Below, one piece after another: positions 47,521 through 56,066 of a stretch of DNA of 64,000 nt. Below the pieces are notes generated by a model. It saw nothing but the letters and a program-made list of their open reading frames with translations. It did not search any database and was not told the DNA's origin. The position numbers and the translations under genes were made by a program. The stretch lies in assembly GCA_937867305.1 (NCBI GenBank), contig CALMKJ010000131.1:42072-106071 (forward strand), written 5' to 3'. The DNA is from an uncultured Ectothiorhodospiraceae bacterium. Lineage in GTDB: Bacteria > Pseudomonadota > Gammaproteobacteria > JAABTG01. Each line of letters begins with the position of its first letter. Within the stretch, counting starts at the first letter, position 1.

Positions 47521-48860
47521 CCGAGGAGATAGAGGTCTCCATCGACCTGGCCGGCCGGACGGTCGTAGCCGGAACTGCTCGCTTCGACCGTCGACGCAAC
47601 GAGACGACGACCTCGTTCACCTACGACACCGCGTACTTGGCCGACCCGGAGGCGTACCCCATCGACCCGGCGCTGGCCTTCGACACGCGCGGCGGCGTCG
47701 TCTCCGGCCTGCCGGGAGCGTTCGCTGACTGCGCCCCCGACCGATGGGGAAGAAGGCTCATCAGCAAGCGCATCCGGGCGAGTGAAAGCGGCGCGCCACG
47801 ATCGATCGGCGACCTCGACTACCTCCTGGGCGTCTCCGACGTGACCCGGCAAGGAGCACTCCGGTTCCGGCGCCCTGGGCACACCGAGTTCGAGAACACC
47901 GATGCCGACGTGCCTCGACGAATCCGGCTACCCGAACTGCTTCGCGCCGCGGACAGGTTCACACGAGACGAATCCGGTGACGACCTCTCCGCCGTCAAGG
48001 TACTGCTGAACGCCGGAACCGGATCCCTTGGCGGCGCTCGGCCGAAGGCGTCGGTCATCGGGGACGACGGGCTCCTGTATATCGCCAAGTTCCCGCACCA
48101 CAACGACGACTGGGACGTCATGGCCTGGGAGAAGACCGCGCTGGACCTCGCGGCCCGCGCCGGGGTCGCGGTACCGAACAGGCATCTGGTGAAGGTGTCC
48201 GGTAGGTCGGTGCTGCTCCTCGAGCGCTTCGACCGACGCAACGGACAGCGCGTCGGGTACCAGAGCGCGATGACCCTCGTTCAAGGTTCCGATGGCGGCC
48301 ACTATGACTACTTGGACCTCGCCGCCGAACTCTCCGACGCCTCCGGCCGCGCGGACGACGACCTGGCACAGATGTGGCGTCGAATGGCCTTCTCGGTGGC
48401 TGTGCACAACACCGATGACCACCTTCGCAACCACGGGGTGTTGCACGAACGGAAAGGCTGGCGTCTGTCTCCGGCTTTCGACGTGAACCCGAACCCTGAT
48501 GCGTCCGCGGAACGGGCCACTTCGATCGCGGGCGCATCGGCGCGTCAAGACGAAGCGGAGGCCCTCCTGCTGGTTGCCTCCGAGTTCGGTCTTACCGACG
48601 ACCAGGCCCGTCAGATCCTCTTGGAAGTCGACGAAGCCACCGAGCCCTGGCGCGAAGTCGCGGCAGCCAACGAGGTGCCGGCATCGGAGATCAGCCGGTT
48701 CGCCGGCGCTTTCGCCCCGATCCTGCAGAAACCTGCTTCCGGGCGTCGCACAATGACCGGCATGAGCACCGGCCCGGACCGCGGTATCTCGAAACCTGGA
48801 ACCAACACCGGTTCGTTCAAGTCCCGCCAGCGCGCAGAAGGCGACATCGAGCTCGATTGA
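47517..48860 (+). CDS. hipA: HipA-family kinase toxin with C-terminal tag
   Basis: A 447-residue kinase. Motifs: LGGARPKASVIGDDG, LLLERFDRRNG, catalytic NTDDHLRNHGVL, and DFG-like AFDVNPNPD. It is only moderately similar to the HipA at 9513, so the two modules are distinct. The extreme C-terminus (NTGSFKSRQRAEGDIELD) is the shared tag, placed after the kinase core exactly as in the other HipA. Confidence 0.92.
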   Translation: MTEEIEVSIDLAGRTVVAGTARFDRRRNETTTSFTYDTAYLADPEAYPIDPALAFDTRGGVVSGLPGAFADCAPDRWGRRLISKRIRASESGAPRSIGDLDYLLGVSDVTRQGALRFRRPGHTEFENTDADVPRRIRLPELLRAADRFTRDESGDDLSAVKVLLNAGTGSLGGARPKASVIGDDGLLYIAKFPHHNDDWDVMAWEKTALDLAARAGVAVPNRHLVKVSGRSVLLLERFDRRNGQRVGYQSAMTLVQGSDGGHYDYLDLAAELSDASGRADDDLAQMWRRMAFSVAVHNTDDHLRNHGVLHERKGWRLSPAFDVNPNPDASAERATSIAGASARQDEAEALLLVASEFGLTDDQARQILLEVDEATEPWREVAAANEVPASEISRFAGAFAPILQKPASGRRTMTGMSTGPDRGISKPGTNTGSFKSRQRAEGDIELD

Positions 48861-48908
48861 GGGTCTGCCATCCGGTGCCTGTTGCGGGACCGGCGGCAGG
48901 ACGCACCC

Positions 48909-48918
48909 GGCACAGGGA
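48909..48918 (+). promoter_or_regulatory. Start-associated motif, class II
   Basis: GGCACAGGGA; GTG 48923 follows GGCACAG by 7 nt. Confidence 0.55.
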
Positions 48919-48922
48919 GAAC

Positions 48923-49393
48923 GTGAACGTGACCCCTCTCGACTCTTCGTGCTGGTGCTGCCGCAGCCACGAGCGGTGCCCCCGCGAAGACGGTTACGGT
49001 CCCGCGTGGACCGGCGCGAATGGTCCCGGGAGCCCTGGTTCGGGGCACCGTGCCGTCACTGAGTCAGGTCAGCTCGTGAAGGCGGAAGCGTTCCGCGTCT
49101 ACCCGGCCCGTTGGCGTGAAGTGCTCAGAGAGCTGGGCGGCATCAACGATCGTTTCTCCGTCAGCGTGCGCCTCTACGGCTCCTGCTGGGTCATCGAACG
49201 GGGCCCGAACCGTTGGTCGTTCGCCGAGGAACGGTTCCTGTTGTCACGTGACATGGGCGCCGACTTCTTCGCCGAGAACCTCGACCACGCTCTTCAGGTG
49301 GCCGCCGACCTCTGCGAGAAGACGACGAACATCCTCGGCGAGACGTTCGCGCAGGTCGCCGGGCGGCTCCTCGACGGTCCGGGTCCCGACTAG
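48923..49393 (+). CDS. Hypothetical protein
   Basis: A 156-residue protein. N-terminal Cys/His cluster (SSCWCCRSHERCP), then FSVSVRLYGSCWVIERGPNR and a helical C-terminus. No family recognised. Its stop overlaps the convergent gene's stop by 3 nt. Confidence 0.6.
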   Translation: MNVTPLDSSCWCCRSHERCPREDGYGPAWTGANGPGSPGSGHRAVTESGQLVKAEAFRVYPARWREVLRELGGINDRFSVSVRLYGSCWVIERGPNRWSFAEERFLLSRDMGADFFAENLDHALQVAADLCEKTTNILGETFAQVAGRLLDGPGPD

Positions 49394-49914
49394 CAACCCT
49401 CATTCGGAGGGGGCAGCGCGAGGCCGGCGCGAATCTCGATGGCGGGGACGGAAGCCTTGATCTTGTTCGCCTTGTCGTTCTGGCGGAGCCACTGCAAGGC
49501 GTTGGACGCTTGACCCTGAGCCAAACGGATCCTGGCTGACTTCAGGTACAACCGGATGTAGTCCTCCATCGGTGCGGCAATACCGGCGGGCCAGGCCGCG
49601 GGCGGGTTCAGCATCTTCACGGCGAAGCGGTAAAGGGCCTTCCCGTACCTGCGTGATTCACGCCTGATCAGCGGCAGCCTTCGGCGAACGTCGTCCTGGT
49701 AGACCACCTCCTCACCCCTCCAGACTTTCTCGTCGAAACGCCAGGCTGCGGGGTTCTTGGCGCACCAGTGCTTGAGGTAGTAGTCACCCGCCTGCTCCAC
49801 CGTCATCTCCGTGGCCGGATCGACGCGAGTCTCTCGCGCGTGGGCCGGGACCGACAGGACAGTGAAAGCGAGAATCGCCGCCAGCAGTGGCAGCAGCAGC
49901 TTCAGACGGTTCAT
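49390..49914 (-). CDS. Secreted hypothetical protein
   Basis: A 174-residue protein with a clear signal peptide (LKLLLPLLAAILAFTVLSVP, cleavage after AHA). The mature domain is basic and helical (YYLKHWCAKNPAAWRFDEKV). No family recognised. ATG 49914 chosen as the start of the signal peptide; convergent with its plus-strand neighbour. Confidence 0.65.
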   Translation of the reverse strand: MNRLKLLLPLLAAILAFTVLSVPAHARETRVDPATEMTVEQAGDYYLKHWCAKNPAAWRFDEKVWRGEEVVYQDDVRRRLPLIRRESRRYGKALYRFAVKMLNPPAAWPAGIAAPMEDYIRLYLKSARIRLAQGQASNALQWLRQNDKANKIKASVPAIEIRAGLALPPPNEGC

Positions 49915-50021
49915 GAGGCAGACACCTCGCAACGGGTGAGGAACGGGTTGCTTTTCATTATGCGGAAGTGCGGCGCCCGGCCACGCGAAACCCGGAAAGC
50001 CCTGCCACCGGATTCCCGCCG

Positions 50022-50036
50022 GGTGGCACAGAGGAA
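50022..50036 (+). promoter_or_regulatory. Start-associated motif, class II
   Basis: GGTGGCACAGAGGAA; GTG 50040 follows GGCACAG by 8 nt. Confidence 0.6.
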
Positions 50037-50039
50037 GTC

Positions 50040-51308
50040 GTGAACTCGACCCGAAACCGTCTCGCCGTCCTCGCCTCGACCTTCGTCGCCGCCCTTCTCA
50101 CCCCTGCGCTGACCGGTGAAGCCGCCGCGTCCGACCACGTCGAAGGAGAAGGCATCGACGTGGTCCTGCCGGCCAACCCTGTCCCAGCCGGCGACCCAGC
50201 CGAAGTGATCGTGACCGGGCTGGACCTCACAGGGCCGGCAACCATCGAGCTCATCGACGGCGACTACGACACGATCGGCGAAACCCGGATCACCCCGTCG
50301 TCCCCGGTCGCCGTCGTACCGTTGCCGACCCACACGCAAGGCACGTTCAGCTACCAGATCGACGTCGAAGAGCTCGACGGTGACGCGTGGGCGTACGCCG
50401 ACTTCGACCTGGTCGTCACCGGACGGCCCACGTCCGTGCTCGCGTCGTTCGCCCCGTGGACCGCGGTGCGGGCCGGCGGCCAAGCCGGGTCGACCGTCGA
50501 AGTACAGGCGGCGGACGCCGGCGGGAGCAACTGGGCCACGATCGCGTCGACGGTCACCAACGAAGGCGGCGCGTACACGACCCCGGTGCCCACGTTCTGG
50601 GTCGGCACCCACCGGCTGCGGGTCCGGGTGCCCGCGACCGCCACGACGACCGGGTCGGTGTCCGAAGCCACCGGGTCGGTCACGGTGCGCCGCGCCCACC
50701 GGCTGCACGGGTCGAACCGGCACCGGATGTTGTACCCGGCCGGGTACCGGTGGAACCCGTGCCAGGTCATCGACTACCGGCTCAACCCGTCCCGGATGCC
50801 GAAGAACGGGCCCGGTGTCGTCGCATGGGTCACGAACGCGATCTCGGAGGAGACCGGGTTGCGGTTCCGGTACGCCGGGACGACCAGGTACGTGCCGTTC
50901 TCCCGCAAACCGGGACCATTCCCCCACGACACCGACATCGTTCTCGCGTGGACGACCCCGGCCAAGGTGAGCCATCTGCGCGGCGACGTCGCCGGGGTCG
51001 GTGGCGCCGGGTACACGATCGGCCAGCACTCCCTCATGGAAGGCGGGGTGGCTCTCGACGCGACCCGTTCGTACGGCGTCCAGGTGTCACGGCAGCTCGT
51101 CCTGCACGAACTGGGGCACGTCATCGGTCTCGGGCACGTCGACGACCCGAAGCTCGTGATGAACCCGACGTTGTCTCGCCCGTTGGCGTGGTGGGGCCGC
51201 GGCGACGTGGCCGGGTTGGAGAAGCTCGGTGCCCGTGGCGGGTGCCTGCCGACCCCCGACCTGGCGCGAACCGCCGCCGCTGAGACGACCCGCGTCGTCG
51301 TTCGTTGA
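50040..51308 (+). CDS. Secreted matrixin-like metalloprotease
   Basis: A 422-residue protein. Signal peptide (LAVLASTFVAALLTPALTGE); Ig-like beta domains (about 35-220); C-terminal zinc protease domain with the extended motif LHELGHVIGLGHVDDPKLVM, the HExxHxxGxxH signature of matrixins/metzincins, including a later Met. It probably acts in the wall or outside the cell. The next gene encodes a membrane metalloprotease. Confidence 0.85.
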   Translation: MNSTRNRLAVLASTFVAALLTPALTGEAAASDHVEGEGIDVVLPANPVPAGDPAEVIVTGLDLTGPATIELIDGDYDTIGETRITPSSPVAVVPLPTHTQGTFSYQIDVEELDGDAWAYADFDLVVTGRPTSVLASFAPWTAVRAGGQAGSTVEVQAADAGGSNWATIASTVTNEGGAYTTPVPTFWVGTHRLRVRVPATATTTGSVSEATGSVTVRRAHRLHGSNRHRMLYPAGYRWNPCQVIDYRLNPSRMPKNGPGVVAWVTNAISEETGLRFRYAGTTRYVPFSRKPGPFPHDTDIVLAWTTPAKVSHLRGDVAGVGGAGYTIGQHSLMEGGVALDATRSYGVQVSRQLVLHELGHVIGLGHVDDPKLVMNPTLSRPLAWWGRGDVAGLEKLGARGGCLPTPDLARTAAAETTRVVVR

Positions 51309-51334
51309 CACGACTGGGCCGCCGACGCCGGCCA

Positions 51335-51347
51335 GGTGGCACAGGGA
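51335..51347 (+). promoter_or_regulatory. Start-associated motif, class II
   Basis: GGTGGCACAGGGA; ATG 51352 follows GGCACAG by 7 nt. Confidence 0.65.
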
Positions 51348-51351
51348 CAAC

Positions 51352-51909
51352 ATGACCGCCACCGACGTGACAGCCGACGCCACCGACCAGCCCGTCGACG
51401 AGGCACCGGGTGAAAGGTTCGACATCCCGTTCCGGGTCGACGTCCAACCGGGTCTCCTGGTCACGTCCGGTCTGCTCCTGTTCGTCGGCGCGTTGCTGCG
51501 CGGGGCGACCGAAGTCACGGCGTGGGGCATCGTGTCGTACACGGTCGTGTTCACGGCCGTCCTGATGGCGCTCATCGCCGTTCACGAGCTCGGGCACGCC
51601 GTCGTCGGGATGCTGTGCGGTCACAGGTGGACCGGAATCAAGCTCGGCATGGGGTTCGCTGTCACGCTGTTCGGTGAGCACACCCGCAAGACCACGTTCT
51701 TCACCGCGTCAGCCGGCCCCGTGTTCGGCGCCTTGGCGTCGTCGGCCGTCATCTTCGCGGCAGAACCGTGGTCGCCCATGTGGGCGGCCGGGTGGGTCGC
51801 GTTGGCCGACAACGTCGCGAACGTCGCGTTGTTCTTCGTTCCCGCCGCCGACGGGGCCAAGATCGTGGGCTCCCTCATCGGGAAGATCCCGGCCCGGGAA
51901 ACCGCCTGA
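51352..51909 (+). CDS. M50-like (site-2) membrane metalloprotease
   Basis: A 185-residue protein with about four transmembrane helices. HELGHAVVG in the second helix provides the zinc ligands, and ADGAKI in the last part is in the position of the family's DG motif. Smaller than many M50 enzymes and lacking a PDZ domain. It could cleave a membrane regulator or be a degenerate homologue. Its stop overlaps the next start (TGATG). Confidence 0.75.
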   Translation: MTATDVTADATDQPVDEAPGERFDIPFRVDVQPGLLVTSGLLLFVGALLRGATEVTAWGIVSYTVVFTAVLMALIAVHELGHAVVGMLCGHRWTGIKLGMGFAVTLFGEHTRKTTFFTASAGPVFGALASSAVIFAAEPWSPMWAAGWVALADNVANVALFFVPAADGAKIVGSLIGKIPARETA

Positions 51910-52163
51910 TGGGTGAGCCACCGGTCACGCTGGAGTGGCACCAGGTCCGGAACCCGTTCGACCGGCGCCGGGTCGTGTACTGGCGGTACGGGACGGGCCG
52001 CGGCTGGTTGGGCGCGGTGTCCCGGCAACCTGCAGGGTGGCGGGCGCTGTACTACGACACCGCAGCAGGTCGGTCGTCGTTCCAAGCCGTCGAGATGGGC
52101 TTCTTTGCGTCGAAACGCGAGGCACAACACGCCGTCGAGGCGGCAACCCGTCCGGGTGCATGA
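51909..52163 (+). CDS. Small hypothetical protein
   Basis: An 84-residue protein, coupled to the M50-like gene (TGATG). Basic, with aromatic residues (WLGAVSRQPAGWRALYYDTA). No family recognised. A class I start motif lies within its 3' end. Confidence 0.55.
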   Translation: MGEPPVTLEWHQVRNPFDRRRVVYWRYGTGRGWLGAVSRQPAGWRALYYDTAAGRSSFQAVEMGFFASKREAQHAVEAATRPGA

Positions 52164-52182
52164 CCGGGCCCGGCCCGCACAC
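52154..52182 (+). promoter_or_regulatory. Start-associated motif, class I, followed by a leader ORF
   Basis: TGCATG, 13 bp, CGCACAC. No start at 9 bp; an ATG lies after only 3 bp (52186). Confidence 0.65.
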
Positions 52183-52185
52183 ACT

Positions 52186-52212
52186 ATGACCGTACGAGGT
52201 CGACGAGACTGA
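52186..52212 (+). CDS. Possible 8-codon leader peptide
   Basis: ATG to TGA encodes MTVRGRRD. It sits between the class I motif and the next gene's start at 52225. It could attenuate translation, or be a chance frame. Confidence 0.2.
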   Translation: MTVRGRRD

Positions 52213-52224
52213 ACGGAGCGCACG

Positions 52225-52455
52225 ATGAGCAACCCACCGGTGACCCCGAAGGTCGGCGATGTCGTACGCGTTCGCAAGACCACGTACACCGGCCTCCTCG
52301 AGGTCGACTACGTCGACGACACGATCGTCGCGGGGCGCATCCCCTACGCCACCACCTACATCGAAGGCGGCCAGTACGAAGGCTCCTACCGGGGCCGCCA
52401 GTCCGTGTGGTTGACCCAGGTGGAGAGCATCATGAGAGCTGCGGACGGTGACTGA
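52225..52455 (+). CDS. Small hypothetical protein
   Basis: A 76-residue beta-rich protein (VGDVVRVRKTTYTGLLEVDY). ATG 52225 with ACGGAG upstream. It overlaps the next gene by 8 nt. Confidence 0.6.
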   Translation: MSNPPVTPKVGDVVRVRKTTYTGLLEVDYVDDTIVAGRIPYATTYIEGGQYEGSYRGRQSVWLTQVESIMRAADGD

Positions 52456-52669
52456 CCGGTACACGGATGCCGTTGACCGGCTCCGCGCCACGCACCAGGC
52501 GTCTGTTCATGAGACCGCGTCGGGGTGGCGGTGGTCTTGCTCGTGCGGACGGAAGGGACGCGGTGCAGGCACCCGCACCCCGGCGGGCGCGCAGGCCGCG
52601 GCGAACCGTCACCTCCAAGCCGCGTACAGGCGGATCCTCGCCAAGACGACGACTCGACCGGGTGCGTGA
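52448..52669 (+). CDS. Small hypothetical protein with CxC motif
   Basis: A 73-residue protein starting at GTG 52448. WRWSCSCGRKGRG plus a downstream His suggests a small zinc site; helical C-terminus. Overlaps the upstream gene by 8 nt. Confidence 0.55.
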   Translation: MTDRYTDAVDRLRATHQASVHETASGWRWSCSCGRKGRGAGTRTPAGAQAAANRHLQAAYRRILAKTTTRPGA

Positions 52670-52688
52670 ACAGGCCGGCCCCGCACAC
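52660..52688 (+). promoter_or_regulatory. Start-associated motif, class I
   Basis: TGCGTG, 13 bp, CGCACAC. No start at 9 bp; the gene begins at 52734 with its own AAGGAG. Confidence 0.6.
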
Positions 52689-52695
52689 AGTGTGA

Positions 52696-52713
52696 GTGCA
52701 CGGTTTCGTGCAC
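52696..52713 (+). promoter_or_regulatory. Leader hairpin
   Basis: GTGCACG-GTTT-CGTGCAC, a perfect 7-bp stem in the leader between the class I motif and ATG 52734. Confidence 0.5.
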
Positions 52714-52733
52714 CGACCAGAAGGAGACCCCCG

Positions 52734-52952
52734 ATGAGTGCCTCGCACGGCCAGCCGACGTACGTGTGGGTCGTGCACGACCCGTGCGACTGCGACAACG
52801 ACGGCTGCTTCGGGCAGACCAACGTGGCCGTGTTCGCCAGCGAGCAGACCGCCCGCCAAGAGGCCGAGTCACGCAGCTACGGTGTCCGCGTCTACCCGGA
52901 CCTGTACGTGACCAAACAGCGCGTCCAGACGACCGTGAGGACCCGGTTGTGA
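52734..52952 (+). CDS. Small hypothetical protein
   Basis: A 72-residue protein starting at ATG 52734 (AAGGAG upstream). YVWVVHDPCDCDNDGCFGQT holds a Cys/Asp-rich site; a helix (SEQTARQEAES) and a strand follow. In-frame GTG 52692 is an alternative start. Confidence 0.6.
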   Translation: MSASHGQPTYVWVVHDPCDCDNDGCFGQTNVAVFASEQTARQEAESRSYGVRVYPDLYVTKQRVQTTVRTRL

Positions 52953-53407
52953 CCGCCGTGATCCGGAGGGCCGCCCCGTCCACCGAGTCGGACCGGGTCT
53001 GGTACGAGTCGCGTTGCCTCGACTGCGGCACGCACGAAGGGCTGTTCACGGTCTTCGACCACCCGCGGCTGTTGGAGCTGCGGGACCGGCACAACGAGGC
53101 ACTGCACCCGATCCCCGGACCCGACAAGGTGCCGGCTGTGGATGCGTCCCTCGGTGCGTACGGGGAGTTGCAGAAGAAGGTCGCCGACCTGGAGCAGCGT
53201 CACGCCCTGCAGTTGCAGGACGTGGCCCGGAGCCTTCGGGAGTACCGGCTCGACCGGGATCTGATCGCGGACGCGAAGCAGCGAGCCGACCAGGAGGTGC
53301 GGGAACTGCTCGGGACATTGGTCGCGGTCGACGAACTGTGGACCAGCGACAGGGAGCAGGCTCACCGCATCCTGAGCCGCGCGCTCGCCAAGCACGGGCT
53401 GCGTTGA
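52949..53407 (+). CDS. Coiled-coil hypothetical protein with zinc-ribbon-like start
   Basis: A 152-residue protein; GTG 52949 overlaps the upstream stop (GTGA). SRCLDCGTHEGLFTVFDHPR is a CxxC segment; residues about 65-130 form a long coiled coil (LQKKVADLEQRHALQLQDVA). No family recognised. Confidence 0.6.
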   Translation: MTAVIRRAAPSTESDRVWYESRCLDCGTHEGLFTVFDHPRLLELRDRHNEALHPIPGPDKVPAVDASLGAYGELQKKVADLEQRHALQLQDVARSLREYRLDRDLIADAKQRADQEVRELLGTLVAVDELWTSDREQAHRILSRALAKHGLR

Positions 53408-53408
53408 G

Positions 53409-53472
53409 TAGCCGGCCCGCCGGCTAATCGATCTACTCACGTACGCGTCGAGCACGGGCCGCTTGCGGCCCG
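53409..53472. terminator. Paired hairpins between convergent genes
   Basis: Two perfect GC-rich hairpins: TAGCCGGC/GCCGGCTA (53409-53426) and CGGGCCGC/GCGGCCCG (53455-53472). They lie between the plus-strand gene ending at 53407 and the minus-strand gene ending at 53474, as expected of a bidirectional terminator, but without T-tracts. Confidence 0.55.
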
Positions 53473-53473
53473 G

Positions 53474-54220
53474 TTACTCGCCCAGCGTCGGGAACACGAA
53501 CCGGCGGCCGTCTTCGCGGTAGACCTCGTTGACGGTCTCCGTGCGGACCGACTCCCACTCCTCGCGGGCACGAGCCTCCGCGCACTGCACCCGGGCCCGT
53601 TCGACCGCGTACGCGGCGATTACGACGTCGGTTTCGGCCGCGGCCCGCACCAAGGTCGCGAGGGCCTCCGACGTGGCCGGGTCGCCCCCGGACTCCGACA
53701 GGTCGGTCAGGAGCTCCAACGCCTCCAACGCGGTCTCGATGCGGGCCTCAGCGTCGGCCACGAGCGTCTCCGGTGCCCCGAACCCCCGCAACCGGGCCGG
53801 TGCCCCGGACAGGATCTCCCAGGCCGCGTGCGCAGGGAACGGCAGCCCTTCGGCGGGTGACACCGGGTTCGCCAGGGCACGGGCCCTCCGGCGACGTCGG
53901 GTGAACCATGCCGTCGCCGTGCCGATGACCGGGATGCTGGAGAAGAACCCGACCACCAAGGGCACCGAGACGTCGGTGGAGTCCAAGGCGAAGAACGACA
54001 AGGCTGTCGCGGACCACAGACCGATCGCGAAGACCGTGAACACCGGCTCCATGTCGTCGTCGAGGCCGTCGTGGACTGCCAAGCGGAACGTCCGCCCCTT
54101 CATCAGCAGCCCGAACCTCTTGTCGACGCTGGCGGTGTGCGCAGGCGAACCCGGTTCGACGATCTCCTCGAACGACCGAGGGGCCGGCGCAGGCAGGGGC
54201 TCGGGTTGAGGGTTGCTCAT
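53474..54220 (-). CDS. Membrane protein of unknown function
   Basis: A 248-residue protein with two hydrophobic helices near residues 65-110 (FTVFAIGLWSATALSFFALD; VPLVVGFFSSIPVIGTATAW), followed by an Arg cluster and a long helical cytoplasmic domain. Start fixed by the class I motif. Confidence 0.65.
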   Translation of the reverse strand: MSNPQPEPLPAPAPRSFEEIVEPGSPAHTASVDKRFGLLMKGRTFRLAVHDGLDDDMEPVFTVFAIGLWSATALSFFALDSTDVSVPLVVGFFSSIPVIGTATAWFTRRRRRARALANPVSPAEGLPFPAHAAWEILSGAPARLRGFGAPETLVADAEARIETALEALELLTDLSESGGDPATSEALATLVRAAAETDVVIAAYAVERARVQCAEARAREEWESVRTETVNEVYREDGRRFVFPTLGE

Positions 54221-54229
54221 GGTTCTCCT

Positions 54230-54257
54230 GTGTGCGGAACAGGACGCCTCGTGCACC
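54230..54257 (-). promoter_or_regulatory. Start-associated motif, class I
   Basis: TGCACG, 13 bp, CGCACAC, 9 bp to ATG 54220. Confidence 0.75.
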
Positions 54258-54334
54258 TTCCTGCCTCGCCCCGACACACTTCCAGGCCCCCGATTTTCAC
54301 TTACGCTAAGCGCAGTTAGGGCAACTTCGGTTTC

Positions 54335-54868
54335 TCAGCCGCGGGCAGCCTCATCGGCGGCCGCGAGCCGGTTCACTGCGCTGTGCAGCTCCAGGTCGTA
54401 GTGCTCCAGCACGTCCCAGCACGTCGCAGGCCAGTTCACGGGGCAGTCGTCGTATTCGCCGTCCTCCGCGGACACCGTCTGCACCCCGGCGTCCTCCATG
54501 AGCTCCTCGTACGCCTCGGTGTCGTACGGGTCGTCCATGGCGCGCTCCAGGATGGACACCTTCTCGGCCACCGACAGCACCTCGGCCATGCGCTCGTCGA
54601 ACGTGTCCTCGTCGAGTGCGTCGAACATCCCCCGCAGCTCCTCCTCCACGTCCGTGTCGCGGGCCGGGACGGTGAACCCGCCGATGGCGAGCCGCCTGGT
54701 GACCAACGTGTCGGCCACTTCGCGTCCTCGACGGGTCCGGGCCGCCAGCTCCGCGGTCCGTAGAGTCGGGTCGTCGGACAGGTCGATGCCGGTCACTTCC
54801 CGAAGGTGCCTGGCGGCGAACCTTCCGTCAGCGAAACGAGGCTGTGGTCCATGGGGTGCAGTGGTCAT
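54335..54868 (-). CDS. Tagged acidic hypothetical protein
   Basis: A 177-residue protein. Tag RFADGRFAARHLREVTGIDL. The rest is strongly acidic and helical (DTDVEEELRGMFDALDEDTF); a DNA-mimic or inhibitor is possible from charge alone. Start fixed by the class I motif. Confidence 0.7.
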   Translation of the reverse strand: MTTAPHGPQPRFADGRFAARHLREVTGIDLSDDPTLRTAELAARTRRGREVADTLVTRRLAIGGFTVPARDTDVEEELRGMFDALDEDTFDERMAEVLSVAEKVSILERAMDDPYDTEAYEELMEDAGVQTVSAEDGEYDDCPVNWPATCWDVLEHYDLELHSAVNRLAAADEAARG

Positions 54869-54877
54869 GCCTGTGCG

Positions 54878-54903
54878 GTGTGCGGCGGTCCCGGTTACTG
54901 ATC
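54878..54903 (-). promoter_or_regulatory. Start-associated motif, class I
   Basis: GATCAG, 13 bp, CGCACAC, 9 bp to ATG 54868. It overlaps the region just upstream of the divergent recombinase. Confidence 0.75.
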
Positions 54904-54924
54904 GGCGGGGAGGAGGCGGCGGAC

Positions 54925-56052
54925 GTGTCAGACAGCGTGGTGGTGCGGCAACGTCAAGACCTGGCCGCGACCGCCCAATGGCTCGCGACGTTGTCCGGGC
55001 AGGCCGACGAGCACGCCGCGCATTCGCTCGCGCCACGGACCCGGGAGGCGTACGACTCGGACTGGCGTCAATGGGAGACGTGGTGCGAACGGTTCGGGTT
55101 GGCGCCGCACCCGGTGGAACCCGGAGCGGTCCGGCTGTACCTGGCCGACATGGCGGGGCGGACCCGGACCGACGGGACGCCGTGGTTCAAGTCTTCCTCG
55201 ATCGAACGGCACCTGGCGGCGTTGTCGTACCGCAACTACGAGCTGGGCGGGACACCCGGCCTGGCTCGTCACCCGCATGTCGCAGCCGTCATGGACGGGA
55301 TCCGCAACACCCGCAAAGAAGCTCCACTGCGGCGGCGTCCGTTGCTGCGAGACGATGTTGCGCGTCTCGTCGAAGCGATGGACCACGACCGGTGGCCCGC
55401 GGGGGTGGCCGCCGCCCGGGACACGTTCGCCTTGCTGCTCGGGTTCGCCACCGCGATGCGTCGCAGTGAAGTGGCGGCCCTGCGGGTCGGTGACGTGTCC
55501 CGGGACGACGTGGACGGCCTGCATGTGCGGGTGCGGTCCTCCAAGACCGACCAGGCAGGCAGGGGGCATGTGCTTGCGGTGCCGTATGGGGCTCACCCGG
55601 TCACGTGTGTGCCGTGCGCCCGGACCCGGTGGCTGAGCCTGGTGGCCGCGGCCCAGGTGGGGCGCAGCACGACGATGCGGCAGGTGTTGACGACCGGTCA
55701 CCCAGTCGACTGGGTGCATGTGTGTCGTGGTGCCGACCCGGCGGCCGGCTTGGGTGCGTCGGAGCCCTTGTTGCGCCCGGTCACGAAAGGCGGGGTGGTC
55801 ACCGACCGTCCGTTGAGCTCGACCAGCTTGAACCAAGCGGTGAAACGGCGTGCCGGCGACGCCGGGTACGACCCGACACACCTCGGGTTCCACAGTCTGC
55901 GGGCCGGGATGGTGACCCAGGCACGCCGCAACGGGGCGGACGCCCGGTCGGTGCGCCGGCAGACCCGGCACTCCTCGGACGCGATGGTCGACGTGTACGA
56001 CAGGGAGCACAACCCGTTGGCGGGCAACGCGGTGGTCGTCCTCGGGTTGTGA
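54925..56052 (+). CDS. Tyrosine recombinase (integrase)
   Basis: A 375-residue recombinase. N-terminal SAM-like DNA-binding region (TREAYDSDWRQWETWCERFG); catalytic domain with Arg in FATAMRRSEVAALR, Lys in SSKTDQAGRG, HxxR in GFHSLRAGM, His in QTRHSS, and the nucleophile in VDVYDRE. All six positions look intact. GTG 54925 is preceded by GGAGGAGG. It could integrate or excise the element or resolve multimers. No att site was recognised. Confidence 0.92.
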   Translation: MSDSVVVRQRQDLAATAQWLATLSGQADEHAAHSLAPRTREAYDSDWRQWETWCERFGLAPHPVEPGAVRLYLADMAGRTRTDGTPWFKSSSIERHLAALSYRNYELGGTPGLARHPHVAAVMDGIRNTRKEAPLRRRPLLRDDVARLVEAMDHDRWPAGVAAARDTFALLLGFATAMRRSEVAALRVGDVSRDDVDGLHVRVRSSKTDQAGRGHVLAVPYGAHPVTCVPCARTRWLSLVAAAQVGRSTTMRQVLTTGHPVDWVHVCRGADPAAGLGASEPLLRPVTKGGVVTDRPLSSTSLNQAVKRRAGDAGYDPTHLGFHSLRAGMVTQARRNGADARSVRRQTRHSSDAMVDVYDREHNPLAGNAVVVLGL

Positions 56053-56066
56053 GCCCGCCGGCCGGG

